From assembly GCA_019234035.1 (NCBI GenBank), contig JAFALX010000097.1, forward strand, positions 1-7,997: a DNA stretch of 7,997 nucleotides. Reading direction: 5' to 3'. Below the pieces are notes generated by a model. That model saw only the letters and a program-made list of their open reading frames with translations, was not told where the DNA came from and did no database searches. This stretch comes from Candidatus Dormiibacterota bacterium. GTDB lineage: Bacteria; Chloroflexota; Dormibacteria; Aeolococcales; Aeolococcaceae. The translations under genes and the position numbers were made by a program. Numbering within the stretch: the stretch's first letter is position 1; every line of letters begins with the position of its first letter. Positions 1 to 5,722 of this stretch are shown here, in pieces.

Positions 1-795
1 ATGCGCCTGCTGGCCCGCGAGGAACCGGAGTCCTCGGCACTGGTCGCCGATGTGTTCCGTCGCGAGGGCATCGAGCTGCACACCGGCGTCTCGGCAGATC
101 GCGTCCGCGAAGAGGGAGGCCAGATCGAGGTGACGCTTTCCGACGGCGCGGTCGTCGCAGCCGAGCGGTTGCTGGTCGCCATCGGCCGCCGCACCAACCT
201 CGCGTCGTTGCAGCTGCAGACGGCGGGGCTCGATCCGCATGCCGGGCTGATCGCCGTCGACGATCGTCTCCGGACCGCAGTCCCCGGCATATGGGCGATC
301 GGCGACATCACGGGGCACGGCGCCTTCACACACATTTCCCTCTACCAGGCCGACATCGCGTGCAACGACATCCTCGGTGTCGACGCACCCGGCGCCGACT
401 ATCGCGCGGTGCCGCGCGTGACATTCACCGATCCCGAGGTCGGTTCGGTCGGCCTCACCGAAGCGCAGGCGCGCGACAAAGGGCTCACCGTCCGCACCGG
501 GATCGCCGACATCAGCAAGACCGCACGCGGCTGGATCCACAAGGCCGGCAACGACGGCCTGATCAAGCTCGTCGAGGACGCCGACCGCGGAGTGCTCGTC
601 GGCGCCTCATCGGTCGGCCCCTGTGGCGGCGAGGTGCTGTCGATGCTGATGGTCGCCGTGCACGCCGAAGTGCCCGTGTCGAAGCTCTGCACGATGATCA
701 CGGCGTATCCGACATGGCACCGGGGACTGGAAGACGCATTACGAGACCTGAAGGCGATGACGTCCCCGCAAAGCGCGCGCGACTGCCCGCCCTGA
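1..795 (+). CDS. FAD-dependent pyridine nucleotide-disulfide oxidoreductase (dihydrolipoamide dehydrogenase/mercuric reductase-like), 5' truncated by window
   Basis: This is the C-terminal 264 residues of a flavoprotein disulfide-reductase family member. Such proteins are usually about 450-480 residues, so roughly the first 200 (FAD Rossmann fold, redox CxxxxC site, start of the NAD(P)H domain) lie upstream. The ATG at position 1 is probably an internal Met. Visible parts are the end of the NAD(P)H-binding domain, the segment LLVAIGRRTN (57-66), the FAD-contact motif AVPGIWAIGD (93-102) and the dimerisation domain from about residue 135 (PRVTFTDPEVGSVGLTEAQA). In dihydrolipoamide dehydrogenase the C-terminus carries a His-Pro...Glu dyad. 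Here the matching stretch reads ITAYPTWHRGLEDAL (233-247), with Tyr236 at the His position and Arg241 at the Glu position. It is therefore unlikely to be an ordinary lipoamide or mycothione reductase. It may be a NAD(P)H-dependent quinone or other electron-acceptor reductase, but the substrate is unknown. It converges on the transporter operon. Confidence 0.88.
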   Translation: MRLLAREEPESSALVADVFRREGIELHTGVSADRVREEGGQIEVTLSDGAVVAAERLLVAIGRRTNLASLQLQTAGLDPHAGLIAVDDRLRTAVPGIWAIGDITGHGAFTHISLYQADIACNDILGVDAPGADYRAVPRVTFTDPEVGSVGLTEAQARDKGLTVRTGIADISKTARGWIHKAGNDGLIKLVEDADRGVLVGASSVGPCGGEVLSMLMVAVHAEVPVSKLCTMITAYPTWHRGLEDALRDLKAMTSPQSARDCPP

Positions 796-822
796 GTTGC
801 GGCGCACGCGCGCCTTCAGGCG

Positions 823-866
823 GAGCGTGTGGCGCCGCAGCTCAGTGCCGCGGCGCCACGCAGCTC
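823..866. terminator. GC-rich hairpin between convergent genes, probable bidirectional terminator
   Basis: The 80-bp gap between the oxidoreductase stop (793-795) and the substrate-binding-protein stop (876-878) holds an inverted repeat. Bases 827-838 (GTGTGGCGCCGC) pair with 850-861 (GCGGCGCCACGC) over 12 positions with one G-U wobble and an 11-nt loop. GAGC at 823-826 and GCTC at 863-866 extend the stem by four pairs past one bulged A. No T-tract follows on either side, as is common for stem-only terminators in high-GC bacteria. Its position between two convergent stops supports a terminator for both transcripts. Confidence 0.6.
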
Positions 867-875
867 TTGCGCCGT

Positions 876-1844
876 CTAGCTCTTCAGGAACCCGTTCTGC
901 ACCAGCCAGGTGTGCGCCACGTCCGAGACCTTCTGATTCTGCACCTCGACCATGGCGTTCAAGGACACCATCGTCGCGGTCGTCAGCTTCTCGGCAACCG
1001 GCGTCATCAGCCCCGCGATGAGCGGGTACTTCTGCGCCACTGCCTGACGAACGATCAGTCCGGCGTTGTCCGGCGGGAAGAGGTTCTTGTCGTCCTTCAG
1101 CACGGTCAGGTTGTTCGCCTGAATCGCCGAGTCGGTGGTGAACACCTCGCCGGCCGCGCACTGTCCAGTGGCTATCGACTTCTCGGCTGTCGTCGCCACG
1201 TCGATGTAGTTGGCGTTCGCCGGCCAGCCGTACTTGCTCTCCAGACCCGGCAGCCCGTCAGGGCGGGTCCGGAACTCGGAGAGGATGCACACCTTCGTGT
1301 CCGTGTGCGCGCTCAGATACCTGCCGAAGTCGCCGAGCGTGGCGCCGAGCGTGCCGCTGTCGGAACTCTTGATCGCGATGCCGTTGGTGTCATCGAACGG
1401 CGTGTTCGCGTACCAGCAGAGCCCGCGCGCCGCGTCCTTCTGCTGCACGTAGCTGAATGCCTGGTTCGGATCCGTGGGGAACCCCGTGAGGTTCAGGTAG
1501 GTCCCGAGCTCGGTGCCCGTGTACTGCCAGTACATGTCGATGGTTCCCGAGGTCAATGCTGTCCCGATGGCCTGGTCTGCCGCCTGGAACGTGTAGGTCA
1601 CGTTGAAGCCGTGTGCCTGCAGCACAAGCTGGGTCATCGTTGCGAGCAGCTGCTCCTCGGCGAAGGACTTGCTGCCGATCGACACCGATGCACCGTTGCC
1701 GCTGCCGGAGGTCGTCGCAGTCGGGCAGGCGGAGCCGGCCCCGGTCGTGGTGCTCGTGGTGGTGCTGCCACCGTTGTTGCCGCCACCGCACGCTGCGAGA
1801 ACTGCCGGTATGGCCACCAGCAGCACCGCCATCACTCGTCGCAT
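876..1844 (-). CDS. Glycine betaine/choline-type ABC transporter substrate-binding lipoprotein (OpuCC/OsmF family)
   Basis: This 322-residue lipoprotein is the solute-capturing subunit of the importer encoded just upstream. It begins with a short hydrophobic signal (residues 4-18) and a lipobox LAAC with the lipidated Cys at 19. A Gly/Ser/Thr/Asn-rich tether follows to about residue 52. The binding domain opens with SIGSKSFAEEQLL, the typical start of OpuCC/OsmF(YehZ) proteins, and contains the conserved IDMYWQYTGTELGTYL segment. The total length is normal for the family. An in-frame ATG 26 codons upstream exists, but the start at 1844 is chosen because GGAGGAGG lies 8 nt before it and the lipobox then sits at the normal distance. 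It follows the second permease after 23 bp and is the last gene of the operon. The ligand is a compatible solute or a quaternary amine such as glycine betaine or choline; the exact one cannot be read from sequence. Confidence 0.93.
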   Translation of the reverse strand: MRRVMAVLLVAIPAVLAACGGGNNGGSTTTSTTTGAGSACPTATTSGSGNGASVSIGSKSFAEEQLLATMTQLVLQAHGFNVTYTFQAADQAIGTALTSGTIDMYWQYTGTELGTYLNLTGFPTDPNQAFSYVQQKDAARGLCWYANTPFDDTNGIAIKSSDSGTLGATLGDFGRYLSAHTDTKVCILSEFRTRPDGLPGLESKYGWPANANYIDVATTAEKSIATGQCAAGEVFTTDSAIQANNLTVLKDDKNLFPPDNAGLIVRQAVAQKYPLIAGLMTPVAEKLTTATMVSLNAMVEVQNQKVSDVAHTWLVQNGFLKS

Positions 1845-1852
1845 GTGAACTT

Positions 1853-1860
1853 CCTCCTCC
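1853..1860 (-). promoter_or_regulatory. Strong Shine-Dalgarno site for the substrate-binding protein
   Basis: The minus strand reads GGAGGAGG, 8 nt before the ATG at 1844. It decides the start over the longer in-frame alternative. A strong independent site fits the need for more substrate-binding protein than membrane subunits. Confidence 0.8.
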
Positions 1861-1867
1861 TGTCGGG

Positions 1868-2632
1868 TCAGGCCGATATGCGTTTTGGAACCACGGCGCG
1901 TTCGACAAGCGAGAGCGCCCAATCTGCCAGCAGCGCGAGCGCCGCAACCATGACGGCGCCCACCAACACAATACGATCACTGCGGTTGATGCCGGATGCG
2001 ATGACATCGCCGAGTCCACCACCGCCGATGAAGTTGCCGAGTGTAGCGGTGCCGATGACCAGCACGAGCGTGGTGCGTAGCCCGGCAAAGATCAGCGCCG
2101 AAGCCAGCGGAATCTCCACCGACAGCAGTGCCTGCAGCCGGGTCATGCCCATGCCGCGGGCGGATTCGATCACCGCGGGGTCGACCCCGTTGATGCCCGC
2201 GACGGTGTTGCGCAGCACCGGCAACAGCCCGAAGATGACCAGGCCGATGATCGTCGGCTCGGCCCCGAGGCCCAGCCACGCATACAGCAACACGAGAATT
2301 CCAATGCCGGGGACGGCCTGGCCGAGGTTGGCGAGCAGGAAGACCAGCACTCGGAACGGACGTGCGCCGATCGCGATGAGCACGCCGAGCGGGACACCCA
2401 CCAGCGCGACGATGCCGAACGAGATGAACGACAGCGCGAGGTGACCGACGAAGCGGCTCTCGAGGAACGTGCTGTTCAGCACGCCGGAATCCGCGGGCCC
2501 CGGGGCGAGCGTCTGAAAGACGCCGAACGACGCCGCGATGCCGATCCCCACAGCGGCCGGGACGGCGAACAACCGGAGCCACGAGAGGCTGAGACGTCGC
2601 GTCCCGCGCGCGGTCACCGCGGCGACACTCAT
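1868..2632 (-). CDS. Osmolyte ABC transporter permease (OpuCD/YehY type)
   Basis: A 254-residue inner-membrane permease of the glycine betaine/choline/carnitine importer. A hydrophobic segment at about 21-38 precedes the core BPD_transp_1 domain (about 63-245), which has several further membrane helices. The cytoplasmic coupling (EAA) loop is ESARGMGMTRLQALLSVEIPLASALIFAG at about 156-184 and docks onto the ATPase; GLLPVLRNTVAGINGVDPAVIESA just before it is a hallmark of the OpuC/YehW-Y permeases. The start overlaps the ATPase stop in an ATGA tetranucleotide (2629-2632), which implies translational coupling. Its N-terminal extension and extra first helix make it longer than its partner permease, as in YehY-like subunits. 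Confidence 0.93.
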   Translation of the reverse strand: MSVAAVTARGTRRLSLSWLRLFAVPAAVGIGIAASFGVFQTLAPGPADSGVLNSTFLESRFVGHLALSFISFGIVALVGVPLGVLIAIGARPFRVLVFLLANLGQAVPGIGILVLLYAWLGLGAEPTIIGLVIFGLLPVLRNTVAGINGVDPAVIESARGMGMTRLQALLSVEIPLASALIFAGLRTTLVLVIGTATLGNFIGGGGLGDVIASGINRSDRIVLVGAVMVAALALLADWALSLVERAVVPKRISA

Positions 2633-3573
2633 TGCGACGCCAGCCGGATGACTGTGCCGTCGACGACGCCGGCGACGCGATCGCCGTCGACCACGGCGAC
2701 CGTGCCGTCGGGCGACCGCAGCACCGCGTCGAGTGCATCGCGCAACGTGCCACCGATGGCCACAGTGGTCTTCGGGGCTGAGCCGTTCACAGGCTGCAGC
2801 CTGACATCGCGCAAGTGGATGAGGGCCAGCCGGCGCACCAGGCGGGCCTCACCGAGAAAGGCGGTCACCGCAGGTGTCGCAGGGCGGGCCAGCAGCTCCG
2901 CGGGCGGCGCGTACTGCTCCACCTTCGCGCCGGCTGAGAGCAGGGCGACGCGGTCGCCGAGCTTGACCGCCTCGTCGATGTCATGAGTGACAAAAACGAT
3001 CGTCTTGCGCACCACCTGCTGCAGCCGCAGCAGCTCGTTCTGCAGGCGCTCCCTCGCGATGGGATCGATGGCGCCGAACGGCTCGTCCATCAGCATGATG
3101 TTCGGGTCGACGGCGAGCGCACGGGCCACGCCGACGCGCTGTCGCTCTCCCCCGCTGAGCTCTGCGGGCAGCCGCTTCGCGTAGTCCCGTGGCGGCAGAC
3201 CGATGAGCTCGAGGAGCTCGTTCACGCGCGTATCGATCCGTTGTTTGTCCCAGTGATCGAGATGCGGCACGGTCGCGACGTTCTCGGCGACGGTGCGGTG
3301 CGGGAAGAGGCCGATCGCCTGAATGACGTATCCGATGGAGCGCCGCAGCTCGTTGGGGTCGCGCTTGCGCGTGTCCTCGCCGTCGATGGAGATCGTCCCC
3401 GACGTCGGCTCGATCAGCCGGTTGATCATCTTCAACGACGTCGTCTTGCCGCAGCCCGAGGGACCGACGAACACGACGATCTCGCCGCTCGGGATCTCCA
3501 GCGAGAGATCGTGCACCGCGCCGGGGCCGTCGTGGCCGGCGTAGTGCTTGCTGACGTGATCGAACGTGATCAT
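2629..3573 (-). CDS. Osmolyte ABC transporter ATP-binding protein (OpuCA/ProV/YehX type) with short CBS-like tail
   Basis: A 314-residue cytoplasmic ATPase that powers the importer. Visible elements are Walker A GPSGCGKT (37-44), Q-loop Gln85, signature LSGGERQ (139-145), Walker B IMLMDEP (159-165) and the H-loop His197 in THD. GYVIQAIGLFPHRTVAENV (81-99) is characteristic of the ProV/OpuCA group. After the nucleotide-binding domain (to about 240), residues 250-312 resemble one CBS unit (TLRDALDAVLRSPDGTVAVVDGDRVAGVVDG). OpuCA-type proteins with a tandem CBS pair are usually about 380 residues, so one CBS unit appears to be missing. It is flanked by ATGA overlaps with the upstream permease (3570-3573) and the downstream permease (2629-2632). 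Confidence 0.95.
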   Translation of the reverse strand: MITFDHVSKHYAGHDGPGAVHDLSLEIPSGEIVVFVGPSGCGKTTSLKMINRLIEPTSGTISIDGEDTRKRDPNELRRSIGYVIQAIGLFPHRTVAENVATVPHLDHWDKQRIDTRVNELLELIGLPPRDYAKRLPAELSGGERQRVGVARALAVDPNIMLMDEPFGAIDPIARERLQNELLRLQQVVRKTIVFVTHDIDEAVKLGDRVALLSAGAKVEQYAPPAELLARPATPAVTAFLGEARLVRRLALIHLRDVRLQPVNGSAPKTTVAIGGTLRDALDAVLRSPDGTVAVVDGDRVAGVVDGTVIRLASQ

Positions 3574-4220
3574 GTTGCCGCCACGGCGACACGGCCTCGT
3601 GAGAGCGCCCGCTGCAGGGCGGCCAGTGTCAGGTCCGCCAGGATTCCGATGGCGGCGACGGGGATGATGCCCGCGAGCACCGCGTCCAGAGTCCCCGTCG
3701 AGCGACCGATCGCCGCCAGAATGGGCTGACCCAGATCGTTCGCGCCAACTGTGGCGCCAACAGTCGCGATGGCAACGACGAGTACGGTTGCCTGCCGAAG
3801 TCCCGCCAGGATGACCGGCACCGCGAGCGGCAGCTCCACCCGTGTCAACAGCTGCCGCCCGCTCATCCCCATGCCGCGCGCCGCCTCGACGATTGCGGGA
3901 TCGACGGCCATGATCCCCGCACGGGTGTTGCGGGTGATCGGCAGCAGCGCATACATGGCGAGCCCGACGATGACCGGTGGGTTGCCGAGCCCGACCCAGA
4001 TCGACAGCAGTCCAAAGAGCGCGAAGCTCGGCAGTGTGACGAGCGTGCTCGTCACCGCCAGCACCACCGTCCCGAACCAGGAGGATCGCGCCGCTCCCAC
4101 TCCCAAACCGAGGCCGATCGCCGCGGCGAGGGCGATGCTGATCGCGACGATGAACAGGTGCGTCTCGATCTGCGGCCCCAGTGTGTCCCAGTTGTCCGCG
4201 ATGTACCGGAAGACGCTCAC
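3570..4220 (-). CDS. Osmolyte ABC transporter permease (OpuCB/YehW type)
   Basis: A 216-residue membrane permease and the first gene of the importer operon. It consists almost only of the BPD_transp_1 core, with several hydrophobic segments between about 20 and 205. The EAA coupling loop is EAARGMGMSGRQLLTRVELPLAVPVILAG at about 112-140. YALLPITRNTRAGIMAVDPAIVEAA (90-114) closely resembles the same region in the partner permease, so the two subunits are paralogues that form a heterodimeric channel. The start is GTG at 4218-4220, supported by GAGGAGG 6 nt upstream. The stop overlaps the ATPase start by ATGA. The order permease-ATPase-permease-binding protein matches E. coli YehW-X-Y-Z. Confidence 0.93.
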   Translation of the reverse strand: MSVFRYIADNWDTLGPQIETHLFIVAISIALAAAIGLGLGVGAARSSWFGTVVLAVTSTLVTLPSFALFGLLSIWVGLGNPPVIVGLAMYALLPITRNTRAGIMAVDPAIVEAARGMGMSGRQLLTRVELPLAVPVILAGLRQATVLVVAIATVGATVGANDLGQPILAAIGRSTGTLDAVLAGIIPVAAIGILADLTLAALQRALSRGRVAVAAT

Positions 4221-4226
4221 GGCGCG

Positions 4227-4233
4227 CCTCCTC
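4227..4233 (-). promoter_or_regulatory. Shine-Dalgarno site of the first importer gene
   Basis: The minus strand reads GAGGAGG, ending 6 nt before the GTG start at 4220. It fixes the non-ATG start of the operon. Confidence 0.75.
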
Positions 4234-4290
4234 GGGTCACGATTGGGGGCCGTCCTCTGAGGAGGCCGTGTCCGTCGGCCAAGGCATGGG

Positions 4291-4296
4291 ATGGTA
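4291..4296 (-). promoter_or_regulatory. Possible -10 box for the osmolyte importer operon
   Basis: The 105 bp between the lipoprotein stop (4326) and the GTG at 4220 is the only intergenic space before the operon. The minus strand reads TACCAT here, 70 nt before the start codon. I see no good -35 at 16-18 bp, so this is a weak candidate. The operon could also be read through from the lipoprotein genes, which lie upstream on the same strand. Confidence 0.25.
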
Positions 4297-4325
4297 GCCG
4301 ATCAGTGAAGGGGCGGCCGCACGCC

Positions 4326-4847
4326 CTACGGAGTGGCGGACGCCGCGGCCGGCGTGCTGTCCGCCGTGAGGCCGATCGTCGCCACGAACCACGCGCCGGC
4401 GACGCCCTGGCCCTTGACCATCCCCTGCGACGTGTCCTGGTCGTACGTGTGCAGCGGCCAGCCGTTGTACGTGACCTCCGTCGACCCGTCAGCGAGCGCG
4501 ACCGTGCCGAGTGTCCCGGGCACGTTGCCGGGCTTGGTCTCCGGCCCGGCGACCCTGAGCGGCGGCCACGTCGTCGCGCACCCGCCCGTGCATGCGACGA
4601 CACCGCCCTTCTCGTGCGTGAAGTAGTAGAGGGTGAAGCCGGAGACTGTCGACAGCGCCTCCCCCGCTGCGGTGCTTCTTGTCGAGACGGTGAGGGGACC
4701 CGACGCCACCGCCGGGACGGGGGGCGACGCCGTCGCCGTGGGCGTCGGACCCGCTGAAATGGTCGCAGTGGGGGAAGGTGACCCGCCGCATGCGGCGAGC
4801 ACACCGACGGCGAGTGGCAGCATGGTCAGGAGTCGCCGATCAGGCAT
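4326..4847 (-). CDS. Secreted-repeat (COG4315/PF03640-like) lipoprotein, copy A
   Basis: A 173-residue lipoprotein of the family described as having a conserved Yx(F/W/Y)xxD motif; its biochemical role is unknown. The signal is MPDRRLLTMLPLAVGVLAAC with the lipobox Cys at 20. A Ser/Thr/Pro/Ala-rich tether follows to about residue 50, then one domain holding two repeat units: FTLYYFTHEKGG (71-82) and WPLHTYDQDTSQG (130-142). Between them VACTGGCATTWPPL (84-97) contributes the conserved Cys86/Cys90 pair and Trp-Pro-Pro. The C-terminus is low complexity and Ala/Thr-rich. No Shine-Dalgarno is visible; a TATGCT box ends 9 nt before the ATG, suggesting a very short leader. It lies 36 bp after a paralogue (copy B), and the two clearly arose by duplication. 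Expected location is the outer face of the cytoplasmic membrane. Confidence 0.87.
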   Translation of the reverse strand: MPDRRLLTMLPLAVGVLAACGGSPSPTATISAGPTPTATASPPVPAVASGPLTVSTRSTAAGEALSTVSGFTLYYFTHEKGGVVACTGGCATTWPPLRVAGPETKPGNVPGTLGTVALADGSTEVTYNGWPLHTYDQDTSQGMVKGQGVAGAWFVATIGLTADSTPAAASATP

Positions 4848-4856
4848 CGGCGAGCG

Positions 4857-4862
4857 AGCATA
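4857..4862 (-). promoter_or_regulatory. Candidate -10 box (TATGCT) for lipoprotein copy A, near-leaderless
   Basis: TATGCT on the minus strand is followed by 9 nt and then the ATG at 4847. It lies in the 36-bp gap between the two lipoprotein genes. A transcript from here would start within a few bases of the ATG. No -35 hexamer stands out. Confidence 0.4.
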
Positions 4863-4883
4863 CGGTGCCGGGGCGGGTGGCCT

Positions 4884-5426
4884 TTAGTACGGGTTGTACG
4901 GCGTCGACGTCGCCGCGGCAGGCGCGGCTCCGTTCGTCGTCAACGATGGGGTGGCGGCGAACCATTTGCCGGCGATTCCCTGGCCGTTGGTCTGCCCCGC
5001 TGCGGTGTCTGCCGCGTATGTGTGCAACGGCCAGCCGTTGTACGTGACCTCCATCGATCCGTCGGCGAGCGCGACCGTGCCAAGGGCTCCGGTCACGCCG
5101 GAGGGCTCGGACGCTGCGCCACTTGCCTTGAGCGGCGGCCACGTCGACGCGCATCCGGCCGTGCACGCAACGACGCCTCCCTTCTCCGGAGTGAAGTAGT
5201 ACAGCGTCAGCCCCTGCGGCGTGGTCAGCACGGTGCCGAGCGCCGTCGTGCCGGTGGACACGGTGGTGGGGCCCGACGCCGTCGGCGTCTGCGTGGGCGA
5301 GGCCGACGTGGCCGGCGTCGAGGCGCCGGCGGAGCTGGGTGTCGGGCTCGTCGACGGGCTGCCGCCACACGCGGCCAGCGCGCAGGTCGCGAGCGTCAGA
5401 GCGGAGAGCGGTCGCACGTCGATCAT
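4884..5426 (-). CDS. Secreted-repeat (COG4315/PF03640-like) lipoprotein, copy B
   Basis: A 180-residue paralogue of the next gene on this strand. Its signal MIDVRPLSALTLATCALAAC carries the lipobox Cys at 20, followed by a Ser/Thr/Pro-rich tether to about residue 52. The repeat domain has LTLYYFTPEKGG (73-84), VACTAGCASTWPPL (86-99, with Cys88 and Cys92) and WPLHTYAADTAAGQTNGQG (132-150). The Yx(F/W/Y)xxD motif is altered in unit 1 (final Asp is Glu) and unit 2 (first Tyr is His). The core domain is highly similar to copy A, including ALGTVALADGS-EVTYNGWPLHTY, whereas the tether and C-terminal tail have diverged. The tail ends in an unusual STPYNPY. It starts from an ATG 56 bp from the divergent DUF2277 gene and has no clear Shine-Dalgarno. 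Function is unknown; the surface location is inferred from the lipobox. Confidence 0.87.
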   Translation of the reverse strand: MIDVRPLSALTLATCALAACGGSPSTSPTPSSAGASTPATSASPTQTPTASGPTTVSTGTTALGTVLTTPQGLTLYYFTPEKGGVVACTAGCASTWPPLKASGAASEPSGVTGALGTVALADGSMEVTYNGWPLHTYAADTAAGQTNGQGIAGKWFAATPSLTTNGAAPAAATSTPYNPY

Positions 5427-5435
5427 CTATCAAGA

Positions 5436-5441
5436 GTTGTA
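5436..5441 (-). promoter_or_regulatory. Candidate -10 box (TACAAC) for lipoprotein copy B
   Basis: The minus strand reads TACAAC, then 9 nt, then the ATG at 5426: the same spacing as at copy A. It lies in the 56-bp divergent region shared with the DUF2277 gene. The last base deviates from TANNNT, and no -35 is evident. Confidence 0.3.
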
Positions 5442-5470
5442 CGCACGCCGGTTACGCGCCACTGCCTCGG

Positions 5471-5476
5471 TATGCT
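5471..5476 (+). promoter_or_regulatory. Candidate -10 box (TATGCT) for the DUF2277 gene, leaderless
   Basis: TATGCT is followed by 6 nt and then the GTG at 5483, exactly where transcription would start from such a box. There is no Shine-Dalgarno. The octamer TATGCTCG is identical to that before lipoprotein copy A on the other strand. Confidence 0.45.
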
Positions 5477-5482
5477 CGACGT

Positions 5483-5683
5483 GTGTGCCGGAGCATCAAG
5501 ACCCTGCGTGGAGCGGAACCCGAGGCGAGTGACGAGGAGATCCGCGCTGCCGCCCTGCAGTTCGTTCGCAAGGTCAGTGGATACCGGGCGCCGTCGCAGC
5601 GCAACCGCCCCGCATTCGACGATGCGGTCGAGGATGTGACCGCAAGCGTGACGCGCCTGCTGGACCGCCTGGAGACCCGTTGA
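5483..5683 (+). CDS. DUF2277 family small protein
   Basis: This 66-residue protein has the full pattern I recognise for DUF2277: an MCRSIKTL start, an acidic stretch, DEEIRAAALQFVRKVSGYRAPSQRN (17-41), then AFDDAVEDVTASVTRLLDRL (44-63). It looks cytoplasmic and mostly helical, and its molecular function is unknown. The GTG at 5483 is chosen because family members begin with M-C-R-x-I-K. A longer in-frame ATG at 5339 would add 48 arginine-rich residues antisense to lipoprotein copy B and is rejected. The GTG probably opens a leaderless transcript. The alpha/beta hydrolase follows 39 bp downstream on the same strand and could be co-transcribed, though it has its own possible -10. Confidence 0.88.
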   Translation: MCRSIKTLRGAEPEASDEEIRAAALQFVRKVSGYRAPSQRNRPAFDDAVEDVTASVTRLLDRLETR

Positions 5684-5707
5684 TCGCCTCGCCGGGGCTG
5701 CCCCGCC

Positions 5708-5713
5708 TACACT
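5708..5713 (+). promoter_or_regulatory. Candidate -10 box (TACACT) for the alpha/beta hydrolase
   Basis: TACACT is followed by 9 nt and then the ATG at 5723. This is the same geometry as before the two lipoproteins, and again there is no Shine-Dalgarno. It fits the TANNNT pattern of short-leader promoters; the -35 is not recognisable. Confidence 0.4.
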
Positions 5714-5722
5714 GACACATCA

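Larger units (their letters stand above)
4326..5426 (-). repeat. Tandem gene duplication of two lipoprotein genes
   Basis: The core-domain halves of the two genes match at a constant offset of 573 bp. One exactly identical block of 25 bp is at 4455-4479 and 5028-5052, and another near 4556-4573 matches 5129-5146. There are no indels between these blocks. Protein identity in the core is high, while the Ser/Thr/Pro tethers differ, so the duplication is old enough for the linkers to drift. Confidence 0.8.

Noticed and set aside
291..2444. A 717-codon open frame on the plus strand across the oxidoreductase end, the binding-protein gene and most of a permease gene
   Set aside because: Its translation is low-complexity Arg/His/Pro/Ala-rich with no family resemblance. 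It runs antisense to well-recognised genes and through the terminator hairpin, which is a typical GC-rich shadow.
4264..4280. GGCCG-N7-CGGCC stem after lipoprotein copy A as a terminator
   Set aside because: Only five pairs with no T-tract, common by chance at this GC content; too weak to call.
4158..4887. Several open frames of 80-200 codons on the plus strand opposite lipoprotein copy A
   Set aside because: Their composition is Arg/Ala-rich, with no domain or start signal, and they mirror the codon pattern of the real minus-strand gene.
5339..5482. N-terminal extension of the DUF2277 gene from an upstream ATG
   Set aside because: The added 48 residues are Arg-rich, overlap lipoprotein copy B on the other strand and do not match the family, which starts M-C-R.
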